Source of the DNA: Runella rosea
GTDB lineage: Bacteria > Bacteroidota > Bacteroidia > Cytophagales > Spirosomataceae
DNA length: 64,000 nt
NCBI RefSeq assembly: GCF_003325355.1
Contig: NZ_CP030850.1
Coordinates: forward strand, 3,286,001-3,350,000
Direction: 5' to 3'
Shown here: piece by piece, positions 55,353 through 63,624 of the stretch
Layout of the letters: each line of letters begins with the position of its first letter
Position numbering within the stretch: position 1 is the first letter of the stretch
Position numbers and translations under genes: made by a program
Notes under the pieces: generated by a model
Database searches by the model: none
What the model was told of the DNA's origin: nothing
Seen by the model: the letters and a program-made list of their open reading frames with translations, nothing else

Positions 55353-55622
55353 GTGAAAACCATCCTTCCCTGCTACCCCCAATTTTGAAATAAGGTTGTT
55401 TTTGTGGGTCTTTACGGTGGCGATGCTTACCTCCAAAGCCGTTGCTATGTCGGCATTGGTGCGGCGTTGGATGGCATAGTAGAGCACTTTTAGCTCCTGC
55501 GGCGTGAGCGCAATCGACCTGCGTTGCAGAAAGGTATTCAGTTGTTTCAGTTTTTCCAACTCCTCGGCAGGGGAGTCAGCGGCTGTTTTGTTCGGCATTC
55601 GATATTTATTTAAATAGCTCAT
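55317..55622 (-). CDS. LuxR-type HTH protein without a receiver
   Basis: A 101-residue protein that is just a LuxR/NarL-type helix-turn-helix (SIALTPQELKVLYYAIQRRTNADIATALEVSIATVKTHKNNLISKLGV). No receiver or ligand domain precedes it; the first 30 residues are charged. Close in sequence to the 93-residue protein at 55739-56020. The stop codon is inside a hairpin. Its job may be to control the TonB operon directly downstream (inference). Confidence 0.85.
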   Translation of the reverse strand: MSYLNKYRMPNKTAADSPAEELEKLKQLNTFLQRRSIALTPQELKVLYYAIQRRTNADIATALEVSIATVKTHKNNLISKLGVAGKDGFHKFLLEMAHYRL

Positions 55623-55738
55623 TTATAAACCATTACTTGCACAGATTCTCTCTAAGCAGGCATGGCATTGATTAAAATGAGTTTTTCTAAACGTTGAAAA
55701 AATAATGATAATGCTGCGTATCAGCACCAACTGTTGAA

Positions 55739-56020
55739 CTACAAAATAGGGGGTACATTTTGGGCGGCATGAAACAAAAATTGTTGCAAGCCCGCCTTTC
55801 CTTCCACACCGAGCTTAGCGATGAGGTTGTTTTTGTGCTTCTTCACCGTACAGATGGCCGTGCCCAATTGATCGGCTATCTCCCGATTGTTCCTGCCTTC
55901 TTTGGCCCAATACAGCACATTGAGCTCCTGTGGGGAGAGAAAAATAGATTGGCGGAGCAGAAAAATATCTAATCTGTTCAATGGGTCGAAATGGTCTGGT
56001 TGCGGGCACTGGGCTGTCAT
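55739..56020 (-). CDS. LuxR-type HTH protein without a receiver, paralogue
   Basis: A 93-residue protein with the same build: SIFLSPQELNVLYWAKEGRNNREIADQLGTAICTVKKHKNNLIAKLGVEGKAG. About half of the aligned positions are identical to the protein at 55317-55622, so the genes look like an old tandem duplication. The (ATAG)7 repeat is 58 bp upstream of its start, which could tune its expression. Confidence 0.85.
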   Translation of the reverse strand: MTAQCPQPDHFDPLNRLDIFLLRQSIFLSPQELNVLYWAKEGRNNREIADQLGTAICTVKKHKNNLIAKLGVEGKAGLQQFLFHAAQNVPPIL

Positions 56021-56468
56021 CTTTTTTGATTTTTAGATACTTAAACCCTTTCTGAGGTGTTCATCGGCAACCTCTACCATAGATAGATAGATAGATAGAT
56101 AGATAGCATCTGATGAACAGCCTTTCGGCACGGGCTGTCAATAATTCGTTCATCAAGAAGCAGGGTAGAAGAGCTGTACGCCCATAAACGTATAGCGTGC
56201 CAAATATAAACTGGTTTTTTTGAGAAAAACAAATAATAGTTATCAAACGGTGTATGAGGGTTGATAGCAGCCTTTTACTCTCTAATACAAGCCAAATTGC
56301 CCCGTGACTTATGGGTATAAAAGCCGCGCAAATTGTTTTTTTAGGATAAAATTATCTTTACTTCCTTTTCCGTTTTTACTTTGTAAATAAACTACCCATT
56401 CAAAGCGTACTGAAGCACTTAGCATTTTCTTAACACCCCAATCAAAACCTTTTTAGCCATTCGCAAGT
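56021..56468. other. 448-bp divergent intergenic region with microsatellite
   Basis: It lies between a minus-strand LuxR gene and the plus-strand LCIB gene. The only features seen are the (ATAG)7 repeat and, near the LCIB start, TTACTTTG (about 56388-56395), which resembles a -7 element. A frame of 61 codons across the repeat on the minus strand is low-complexity and not believed. Confidence 0.6.
56079..56106. repeat. (ATAG)7 tetranucleotide microsatellite
   Basis: Seven uninterrupted ATAG units, 58 bp upstream of the start of the small LuxR gene. Tetranucleotide tracts of this length commonly vary by strand slippage in bacteria and alter promoter spacing or frame. An in-frame stop just upstream of the LuxR ATG shows that any effect would be on transcription rather than a fused coding frame. 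Confidence 0.93.
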
Positions 56469-57215
56469 ATGAAAAAACGAGAAAAATTAGCGATAATAAG
56501 AAATTATTATCCCAATGCCGTCACCACGATTGATAGTGTAAACAAACTCATCGACTTTCTGGAAGAGCATTTAGATTTAGAGCCTGGCCAAATCATGTTG
56601 GCCGACAGTATTTGCAGCGACGATGTAAACGCCATTCAGTATCCATCCAGAGCGCACGAGTTTTTGGGGCCTTTCAAAATGGGCGGCTTGGATGGTTTTC
56701 CTTTTACGGGCCTTACGGGCATGGGGGCCTTTGCCAGCCACGTACCCGACGAAGGTGCGGTCTTTATCTATTACGGCCCCCACATCGGCATCACCAAAGA
56801 CGGAGTTATCGGTGAGATTAAGCGCATCGGTCAGGCAAAAAATTCGGGATGCTGCGGAGCCGCCAAAGGTGCGCTCAACAAACTGGTGAACAATCAAATT
56901 GTGGAAGGCAACGTGACCGAAATGGACTTCCAAATGAACACCATTGAGCAAATATTGCTCCGCCAAAAAGACCGAATACTCAGCGCCGCCGTACCACTTT
57001 ATGAAGCAACCGAAGTAATTTATGAGGCCATTGACCAACGTATTCATGAATTGGTCGAAAAAACAAACTACCACTGTAAGTACGTAATACTGTTTGGCAC
57101 CATCCTCATCAACAGCGATTCTGACATGGGGTCTTATACCAGCGCAAAACGTTTCGACATTATTGATTTGGCCACCAAAGAAAAAAAGAGCGTCTTGGAT
57201 TACTACGACAACTAA
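56469..57215 (+). CDS. Theta-type carbonic anhydrase (LCIB/C-like)
   Basis: A 248-residue enzyme of the limiting-CO2-inducible B/C family (theta carbonic anhydrase), which interconverts CO2 and bicarbonate with zinc. Zinc ligands by family comparison: Cys 49 and the following Asp pair in SICSDDVNAIQYPSRAHE, His 105 in IYYGPHIGI, Cys 128/129 in NSGCCGAA. EFLGPFKMGGLDGFPFTGLTG is the family core. No signal peptide, so it is cytoplasmic. It stands alone upstream of a LytTR gene; a role in CO2 supply for anaplerotic carboxylation is an inference. Confidence 0.8.
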   Translation: MKKREKLAIIRNYYPNAVTTIDSVNKLIDFLEEHLDLEPGQIMLADSICSDDVNAIQYPSRAHEFLGPFKMGGLDGFPFTGLTGMGAFASHVPDEGAVFIYYGPHIGITKDGVIGEIKRIGQAKNSGCCGAAKGALNKLVNNQIVEGNVTEMDFQMNTIEQILLRQKDRILSAAVPLYEATEVIYEAIDQRIHELVEKTNYHCKYVILFGTILINSDSDMGSYTSAKRFDIIDLATKEKKSVLDYYDN

Positions 57216-57656
57216 GCAATAACAATTGAAATTGAACGGGGCCGTCGAGAGCGTACAATTGTATGTATCGGCGGCCCTAAATTTTGAAAGACCCGCATCG
57301 TTCATCCCCCAACTGAGCTTGCTCCAAGCAGTCTGTCTTTTCTTCCCCTTGCTCAGCCGTACTTGGTCATTCTTCCACCACAGTCAGTTGTACTTTTTGG
57401 CATATTTTTCTCAACGCCGTTCTCTACAATTGAGCACTCCAAAACGAGTGCTTAACATCGACTTTTTCTTTATCAACAGACCAATAAGGTAAAAAACTGC
57501 AAAAATTAGAAAAATAAAGACCTTTTTAGGATAAAAATACCGGAATTCCAGTATTGCGCCTTGCCTAATCTTGTATGAAATTTGGGTATTCAAATCTTTG
57601 CCCTACTTCATTAGAATCTTTACCCTACTATTTTAAAAACTTTAGCATTGATTATT
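57216..57656 (+). other. 441-bp intergenic region without a clear gene
   Basis: Between the LCIB gene and the LytTR gene. An 88-codon frame near 57226-57492 has poor composition and no homology that I recognise. The last 120 bp before the LytTR start are AT-rich and may hold its promoter. I see no hairpin terminator of note. Confidence 0.5.
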
Positions 57657-58007
57657 ATGAATCCACAACTATTCATTTCTGCAGATTTAGGCCATCAGCA
57701 TCTCTTTTCATTCGACTTGGAAAGTATAGTGCGTTTGGAAGGTGTTCGAAATTACACCCGCTTTATCCCCGCAAAAGGGCAGCCCGTCATTACCTGCCGG
57801 TCGTTAGGTCTCTACCTTGAACAGCTCCCGCAACAATTTGTACGGGTCCACAAGAGTTATGTTATCAACAGTCGGTATATTTTGGGCATAAACCCCCACA
57901 GTCATTCTATTTTGATGACCGACGGCACTTCTATTCCCATTTCAAGGCGAAAGCGAACAACTATCATGCGCCTTTTGGGGAAGTCCCGTTTAAAATCAAC
58001 GACTTAG
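57657..58007 (+). CDS. LytTR DNA-binding protein without a receiver
   Basis: A 116-residue protein that consists of a LytTR DNA-binding domain only (SIVRLEGVRNYTRFIPAKG, then FVRVHKSYVINSRYILGI and ISRRKRTTIMRLL). ATG 57657 is preferred to a TTG 9 bp upstream. Such receiver-less LytTR proteins often respond to membrane or metabolic cues. The next gene, a NarL-type response regulator, follows 81 bp later. Neither has a kinase beside it. Confidence 0.87.
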   Translation: MNPQLFISADLGHQHLFSFDLESIVRLEGVRNYTRFIPAKGQPVITCRSLGLYLEQLPQQFVRVHKSYVINSRYILGINPHSHSILMTDGTSIPISRRKRTTIMRLLGKSRLKSTT

Positions 58008-58088
58008 CTACCATCCTATTTATTTTTGAGAATCAATTTGACTTTATATCAAAAAAGATTCTATATTTTCAGGAAAAAGTACCTTCCT

Positions 58089-58733
58089 ATGCGCGTATTG
58101 TTGGCAGATGACCACCTGATTTTGCTTGAAAGCTTGGCAGCTCTCTTAGAAAAAAAAGAAGGGGTTCAGATTGTTGCCAAAGCAACGAATGGCTTGGAAG
58201 CGCTCCGTCTAGTGGAAGAGGTACCCATAGATATCGTCGTTTCTGACCTCAATATGCCTCTTTTGAGTGGTATTGAGTTTACTATTCGTGTGAAGGAACG
58301 ATTCCCTCATATAAAGGTAATTTTGCTGACCATGGTGGAAGATGCCTCCCAGATTCGGGAAGCTATTCAGGCGGGAGCATGTGGATATATTCTAAAAAGT
58401 GCCTCCCCCGACGAATTGCGAAAGGCTTTGACTGAAGTTGGCGAAGGAAGGCGATATTTTAGCCGCGATATAGAAAAACAACTGTCTTCTATTCCCAATC
58501 CTGACGTCCCCAATGGCCACGAAATCGTGGACGGAGTGCCGCATTTAACCAAACGAGAAATCGAAGTTATCCGGTTTATCGTACATGATTTTTCCAGTGA
58601 AGCCATTGCCAAACAATTGAATGTCAGTATCAATACCATTGAGACCCACCGCCGAAATATCTTCAAAAAACTACGTCTGAATACCGTAGTCGGCTTGGTA
58701 CGATTTGCCATTAAGCACAAGCTAATTGACTGA
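58089..58733 (+). CDS. NarL/FixJ-type response regulator
   Basis: A 214-residue two-component regulator. Receiver with acid residues at DD 7-8 (LLADDHLILLES), phospho-acceptor Asp 53 in VVSDLNMPLL, and a Lys in YILKSASP; the LuxR-type HTH is LTKREIEVIRFIVHDFSSEAIAKQLNVSINTIETHRRN. ATG 58089 is preferred to 58026, because the receiver begins there. No sensor kinase gene is close, so it is an orphan in this window. Confidence 0.93.
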   Translation: MRVLLADDHLILLESLAALLEKKEGVQIVAKATNGLEALRLVEEVPIDIVVSDLNMPLLSGIEFTIRVKERFPHIKVILLTMVEDASQIREAIQAGACGYILKSASPDELRKALTEVGEGRRYFSRDIEKQLSSIPNPDVPNGHEIVDGVPHLTKREIEVIRFIVHDFSSEAIAKQLNVSINTIETHRRNIFKKLRLNTVVGLVRFAIKHKLID

Positions 58734-58762
58734 TAATCAACGACGCCAATTCAATCGGCCAA

Positions 58763-59746
58763 TTAATTCTTTATCTTCGGCCTTATCAATCTTGCCAGAA
58801 ATTCCTGATGCAGGACGTTACAGTAAGGAGATTCAGGGAAATCTTCTTTAAACCGTTCCAACAACTTTCCCGCAACCGTGTATTCTTTCTCGGGTGAAAA
58901 ATGCGCCAACGAAAATGCCCTCTGTACGGTTTTAGCAAGCATCAATTCTCGGGTTTGGGGAAATTTACGTAGTCCTTCATAGATCGAATTATACCTTCCT
59001 TCCCACACCGTACTGTCGATCTGTACAACGGCATTTCGGTTCATAAAAGGCCCTGGTAAAAAACCCAGCCACCGCGAATACAACGCCTCGCGGTAAATAT
59101 CCGAAATAAGGGCTTCATCGTCCATCGTTTTCAGGCTAATCGACTCATTTTTGGAAGCTTCACCCAAACTCCGAAGGTAGGCTTGTTTGCGTAAATATTT
59201 TTGTCCTTCCAAAGACGCCAAAACGTACGCATTAATCTCTCGGTTTGTGGTATCCTGCTCACGTTGAAAACGTTCTGCCGACTGAGTAGCAAGATCATTG
59301 ATAACAAACGAATAATCTTCCAACGACATGTGTTGAAAGAGGGGTTTGCGCAGGAGAGAATCCTGCCCCAACAACAAACTCCCGTACAAAAACTGGTGTA
59401 AACGAGCCGTTGGGCCTTTTACGACCGGAAGAGACGACCGGCTAGGGTTGACAAAATAAAGGGTGTCGTTGGGTTTGAGCAAAAAATCAACGCGGTACCC
59501 CAAACATTCAACCGTTACTTTTTGGGGCGATTCAATACATAAATCGGCTTTAAAACAGCCACTTTCGTCGGTACGCTCTTTCAATACAGCTTCGGGGTCG
59601 TACGGAGAAAAGCCCAAAGGGGTATCCAAAAAAATCTGATACTGCGAAGAAGGAAACCCCTCAAAATAGCCTTGAATATGCACATTTGGCTGGGCAAAAC
59701 TCCGCAAACAGCCAATAAGCAAAAGGAGTAAATACCGCATGGTCAT
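58763..59746 (-). CDS. Hypothetical secreted protein (DUF4369-like N-terminus)
   Basis: A 327-residue protein with a signal peptide (about 1-18, MRYLLLLLIGCLRSFAQ; an in-frame ATG lies 6 bp upstream). The first 120 residues (VHIQGYFEGFPSSQYQIFL, KERTDESGCFKADLC) resemble the DUF4369-type N-terminal domain found before TlpA-like thioredoxin domains. No thioredoxin motif (CxxC) follows. The rest is charged and helical. Its start is 6 bp after the dehydrogenase stop, so the two are probably cotranscribed. Confidence 0.6.
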   Translation of the reverse strand: MTMRYLLLLLIGCLRSFAQPNVHIQGYFEGFPSSQYQIFLDTPLGFSPYDPEAVLKERTDESGCFKADLCIESPQKVTVECLGYRVDFLLKPNDTLYFVNPSRSSLPVVKGPTARLHQFLYGSLLLGQDSLLRKPLFQHMSLEDYSFVINDLATQSAERFQREQDTTNREINAYVLASLEGQKYLRKQAYLRSLGEASKNESISLKTMDDEALISDIYREALYSRWLGFLPGPFMNRNAVVQIDSTVWEGRYNSIYEGLRKFPQTRELMLAKTVQRAFSLAHFSPEKEYTVAGKLLERFKEDFPESPYCNVLHQEFLARLIRPKIKN

Positions 59747-59752
59747 GTCTGT

Positions 59753-62662
59753 TTAACTACGTAAAGCTTCCCACAAAATCTCAATCGGATGTTTGGCTTT
59801 TCGCCCAGTACCATCTTTAATCTGATGGCGGCAACTCGTGCCTGGCGCGGCAATAATGACCTCTTCGGGCTGTTGACGTACCGTAGGAAAAAGCACCAAT
59901 TCACCCACTTGCATCGACAAATCATAATGCTCCTCTTCGTAGCCAAAAGACCCCGCCATGCCGCAGCAACCCGAAGGAATCAACTGAACGGTATAATTTT
60001 CGGGCAATGACAGCATCTTTTTGCTCGGCGTCAGCGACGACAAGGCTTTTTGATGGCAATGCCCGTGCAATTTAATGGTTTTTTGTTCATTCGTAAACTG
60101 TTGACGATGAATACGTTTTACATCTATTTCTCGCGCAATAAACTCTTCAAACTGCAGGGCATTTTTGGCTAATTTTTGGGCGGCTTCCTGAAGTTCATTG
60201 GGGACCAAATCGAGGTATTCATCCCGAAAAGTCAAAATAGCGGAAGGCTCAATACCAATCAGAGGGGCATTGTCAGAGATGACATCCTTGAGCATTTCTA
60301 CGTTCTGAATCGCTATTTTCTTTGCCTCTTTCACCAAGCCCTTTGAAAGATACGTCCGGCCGCTTTCGGAGTGCTTGGGAATGATGACTTCATAGCCTAG
60401 TTTTTCGAGCAATAAAATCGCTTTCTGGCCTATTTCAACGTCGTTGTAATTTGTAAATTCATCGCAGAAAAGATACACCCGCTTACCTCCGCTTTGTGTT
60501 CTGGCCTTATGCCAATCTTTAAGGGTTGTTTTTGACAACATTGGCATGGTTCGGTCGGGGTGAAAACCCACCACTTTGTTGGCGATGCGCCGCAGTGATT
60601 CATTGCCAAAAATGGAATTATACGCCCACGGTGCAATGCTTGCCAAACGCATCTGTTGCGAAAAATTGGCAATCAACCGCGACCGAAACGGCACTCCGTT
60701 TTTATCATAATAGCTTTGCAAAAACTCCGCCTTCATCTTGGAAATATCCACGCTCGACGGGCACTCCGATTTGCAACCTTTACAGGATAAACAAAGGTCC
60801 AAAATCTCCTTGGTTTCTTCGGCACTGGCATTGACCGAAGACGATTCAGTATAAAAATGACGCAGCATATTGGCGCGGGCGCGGGTTGTGTCGCGCTCAC
60901 GCCGCGTTGCCATGTAGCTTGGGCACATGGTCCCTCCAGTAATGTGCGTTTTACGACAATCGCCCGAACCACTGCACTTTTCGGCCAATCTTAACAAGCT
61001 TTCTTGTTTTGAAAAATCAAAAACTGTTTCGATATGAGGGGCTTTTTGGTCGGGCTGATAACGCAGGAATTCGTTCATCGGCGGTGTATCCACAATTTTC
61101 CCCCGATTGAATACTCCTTGCGGGTCAAACAAATTTTTTACTTCCCGAAACAACCCATACACTTCCTCTCCCATCATAAACGGAATAAACTCGCCGCGCA
61201 GGCGGCCGTCGCCGTGCTCGCCCGAGAGCGAACCATTGTATTTTTTGAGCAACATGGCCGTATCTGCCAAGATAGCCCGAAACTTGGCCTTACCTTCCGA
61301 AGTTTTCAGGTTAACCATCGGCTCCACGTGCAGCTCGCCAGCTCCTGCATGGGCGTAGTACGAAGCATGTACTTGGTGTTTTTTGAGCACTTCGCCCAAA
61401 TCTTCGATATAATTCGGCAAATCTTCCACCGCTACGGCGCAATCTTCGATGAGGTTGACGGGCTGTAAATCGCCAGGCAAGTTTCGAATCAGGCCCAAGC
61501 CTGCTTTGCGCACATCCCAAGCTTTTTTGGATTCATGGCCAAACAACAACGGATACGCATAACCTAGGCCGTTGAGCTTCAGTTCAGCCACCAATTTTGC
61601 CGCCGTTGTTTCTACTTCTACGCGGGTTTCCGCACCAAATTCCACCATGAGCATCGCCGCGGGATCACCTTCAATAAAAAAGCGATTGTGACGGTATTCG
61701 TTGTGCTCTTTGGTAAAATCCATGATGTATTTATCCACCAACTCCGACGCCAACGGCTGGTGTTTCATTGCGATACCGTTTGCCAGCAGTGATTCATGCA
61801 GCGAATGGCAATGCACACACAGCAACCCAAGCTCGGCGGGTGGTAAGGGCAAAAGGTTGAGTTTGGCTTCGGTAATAAAACACAGCGTTCCTTCTGAGCC
61901 CGCAATAAGTTTGGGGAGATTCAAGCCGCCGTTCGGTACATCAAGCAGCGCGTCAAGCGCGTAGCCTGAATTACGGCGGGTGACCGTTTTTTTTGGAAAT
62001 TTCTCCCGAATAAGTTTTTGATTGCCTGCGTCTGTCAAAAGTGAAGTAAGGCCTTGCTCAATACGCTCCCGCAGAGAATCTGCTTGATTGGGGATCGATT
62101 GTTGGCCAAAAACCACCTCGCTTCCATCGCTTAATAAGGCTTTAACTTCCACTAAATGGTCGCGGGTAGCGCCCCAACTGATGGAGTGTAGCCCGCATGA
62201 GTTATTACCAATCATCCCACCAATCATGGCACGGTTAGCAGTAGACGTTTCGGGTCCGAACATCAAACCGTAGGGCTTCAAGACCACATTGAGGTCGTCA
62301 CGAATCACACCCGGCTGCACGCGCACCCAGCGTTCGTCCGCATTTATTTCGAGGATTTTGTCAAAGTATTTAGAAATATCCACCACAATTCCCTCACCTA
62401 CCACTTGGCCCGCAAGGGAAGTTCCCGCCGCGCGCGGAATCAGCGTGAGGCCATGCTCGACGGCAAACAAAATGAGTTTTTGAATATCACTGATTGTTTT
62501 CGGTAAGGCTACCGCCAGCGGTGTTTCCTGATATACAGAAGCATCGGTTGAGTACAACCGCCGAATGGCTTGGTGGGTAACCGAATTGTCAAAATAGAAT
62601 TCTCCCTCAAAATCAAGGGTTAATTGTTGAAAAGGAAGTTGAGTAGGTGTAGCGTAAAACAT
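59753..62662 (-). CDS. FAD-linked oxidase with Fe-S and CCG domains (Dld/YdiJ-like)
   Basis: A 969-residue fusion. Order: FAD-binding PCMH domain (about 45-190, LIPRAAGTSLAGQVVGEGIVVDIS), FAD-oxidase C-terminal domain (to about 540), a 4Fe-4S region with SGSGDCRKTH, TGGTMCPSYMATR and CLSCKGCKSECPSSVD (about 570-680), and CCG/heterodisulfide-reductase-like motifs GHCHQKALS and SGCCGMAGSFG near the end. Such proteins oxidise D-2-hydroxy acids such as D-lactate or D-2-hydroxyglutarate and pass electrons to quinone or Fe-S partners. Substrate cannot be fixed from sequence alone. Confidence 0.9.
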   Translation of the reverse strand: MFYATPTQLPFQQLTLDFEGEFYFDNSVTHQAIRRLYSTDASVYQETPLAVALPKTISDIQKLILFAVEHGLTLIPRAAGTSLAGQVVGEGIVVDISKYFDKILEINADERWVRVQPGVIRDDLNVVLKPYGLMFGPETSTANRAMIGGMIGNNSCGLHSISWGATRDHLVEVKALLSDGSEVVFGQQSIPNQADSLRERIEQGLTSLLTDAGNQKLIREKFPKKTVTRRNSGYALDALLDVPNGGLNLPKLIAGSEGTLCFITEAKLNLLPLPPAELGLLCVHCHSLHESLLANGIAMKHQPLASELVDKYIMDFTKEHNEYRHNRFFIEGDPAAMLMVEFGAETRVEVETTAAKLVAELKLNGLGYAYPLLFGHESKKAWDVRKAGLGLIRNLPGDLQPVNLIEDCAVAVEDLPNYIEDLGEVLKKHQVHASYYAHAGAGELHVEPMVNLKTSEGKAKFRAILADTAMLLKKYNGSLSGEHGDGRLRGEFIPFMMGEEVYGLFREVKNLFDPQGVFNRGKIVDTPPMNEFLRYQPDQKAPHIETVFDFSKQESLLRLAEKCSGSGDCRKTHITGGTMCPSYMATRRERDTTRARANMLRHFYTESSSVNASAEETKEILDLCLSCKGCKSECPSSVDISKMKAEFLQSYYDKNGVPFRSRLIANFSQQMRLASIAPWAYNSIFGNESLRRIANKVVGFHPDRTMPMLSKTTLKDWHKARTQSGGKRVYLFCDEFTNYNDVEIGQKAILLLEKLGYEVIIPKHSESGRTYLSKGLVKEAKKIAIQNVEMLKDVISDNAPLIGIEPSAILTFRDEYLDLVPNELQEAAQKLAKNALQFEEFIAREIDVKRIHRQQFTNEQKTIKLHGHCHQKALSSLTPSKKMLSLPENYTVQLIPSGCCGMAGSFGYEEEHYDLSMQVGELVLFPTVRQQPEEVIIAAPGTSCRHQIKDGTGRKAKHPIEILWEALRS

Positions 62663-62790
62663 TGGGACGAATCATTTGTGCAAATGTAATTTAAAATCAG
62701 ATTGGGCGTACCTTTGTCTCCCTTTACGGATAAACATTCAACCTCTGGGTGTACCTTAAATTATTTACCAAAAACAAGAATTTTACAAAA

Positions 62791-63624
62791 ATGCCTGCTA
62801 CTTATATTGAAACACGCTTAACGCTCAATCCAGACTATAACGACATTTTAATGGCTGAATTGGCTGAGATTGGCTACGAATCTTTTGTCGAGTCCAACGA
62901 CGGTATCTCGGCGTATATTCCCGACACCAGCTTTGACTTAGACGCTCTCCAGCAAATCGTTGAGCGGTATCAATCCATGACGGCCATTACGTTTGAATCC
63001 CAACAACTCGAAACCAAAAACTGGAACGAAGAATGGGAGCGCAATTATCAGCCGATTGAGGTGGCGGGCAGAATTCGGGTACGTGCTTCTTATCACACGC
63101 CCGACCCCGCGTTTGAGTACGACATCGTAATTGACCCCAAAATGTCGTTTGGAACGGGGCATCACGAAACCACTACGCTGGTGATGGAACAGCAACTTTT
63201 GCTCGACCATCAAAAAAAATCGGTGTTGGACGTGGGAAGTGGCACGGGAATTTTAGCCATTCTGGCCGAGAAACTCAGCGCTAACCGACTCACTGCCTTT
63301 GACATTGAAGAATGGGCCTACCTCAATGCCGTAGAAAATGCCGCCATGAATGGCTGCACGCACATCCATGTTTTTCAGGGAACGATTGCCGATTGCCCCA
63401 CCGCTACGTATGATATTGTACTGGCCAACATCAACCGAAATATTCTGTTGCAGGAAATTCCTACCTATACAGAATTTTTGGTCAATGGCGGAACGCTGAT
63501 GGTCAGCGGGTTTTATGAATTTGACATTGCCGATATTGTTCAAAAAGCCGAAGAAGTAAGTCTTCGATTAGTAGCCCAAAAAACCCTCAATCAATGGGCG
63601 GTTTTAAGATTTGAAAAACCATGA
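62791..63624 (+). CDS. prmA: Ribosomal protein L11 methyltransferase
   Basis: A 277-residue enzyme that trimethylates ribosomal protein L11. ATG 62791 is preferred over a GTG 42 bp upstream because the family start is ATYIETRLTL. FGTGHHETTTLVME, the SAM motif VLDVGSGTGILAILAEKL, and VLANINRNILLQEIPTY are conserved. TACCTTTG (62709-62716) upstream fits the -7 consensus without a clear -33. The stop overlaps the next start by 4 bp (ATGA). Confidence 0.94.
   Translation: MPATYIETRLTLNPDYNDILMAELAEIGYESFVESNDGISAYIPDTSFDLDALQQIVERYQSMTAITFESQQLETKNWNEEWERNYQPIEVAGRIRVRASYHTPDPAFEYDIVIDPKMSFGTGHHETTTLVMEQQLLLDHQKKSVLDVGSGTGILAILAEKLSANRLTAFDIEEWAYLNAVENAAMNGCTHIHVFQGTIADCPTATYDIVLANINRNILLQEIPTYTEFLVNGGTLMVSGFYEFDIADIVQKAEEVSLRLVAQKTLNQWAVLRFEKP

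Noticed and set aside
56061-56246. 61-codon minus-strand frame through the ATAG repeat
   Set aside because: The ending is repeat-encoded Tyr/Leu/Ser/Ile, no start or domain is convincing, and it stops before the LuxR gene.
57226-57492. 88-codon plus-strand frame in the gap before the LytTR gene
   Set aside because: Phe/Leu/Ser-rich composition like translated non-coding DNA, with no conserved motif.
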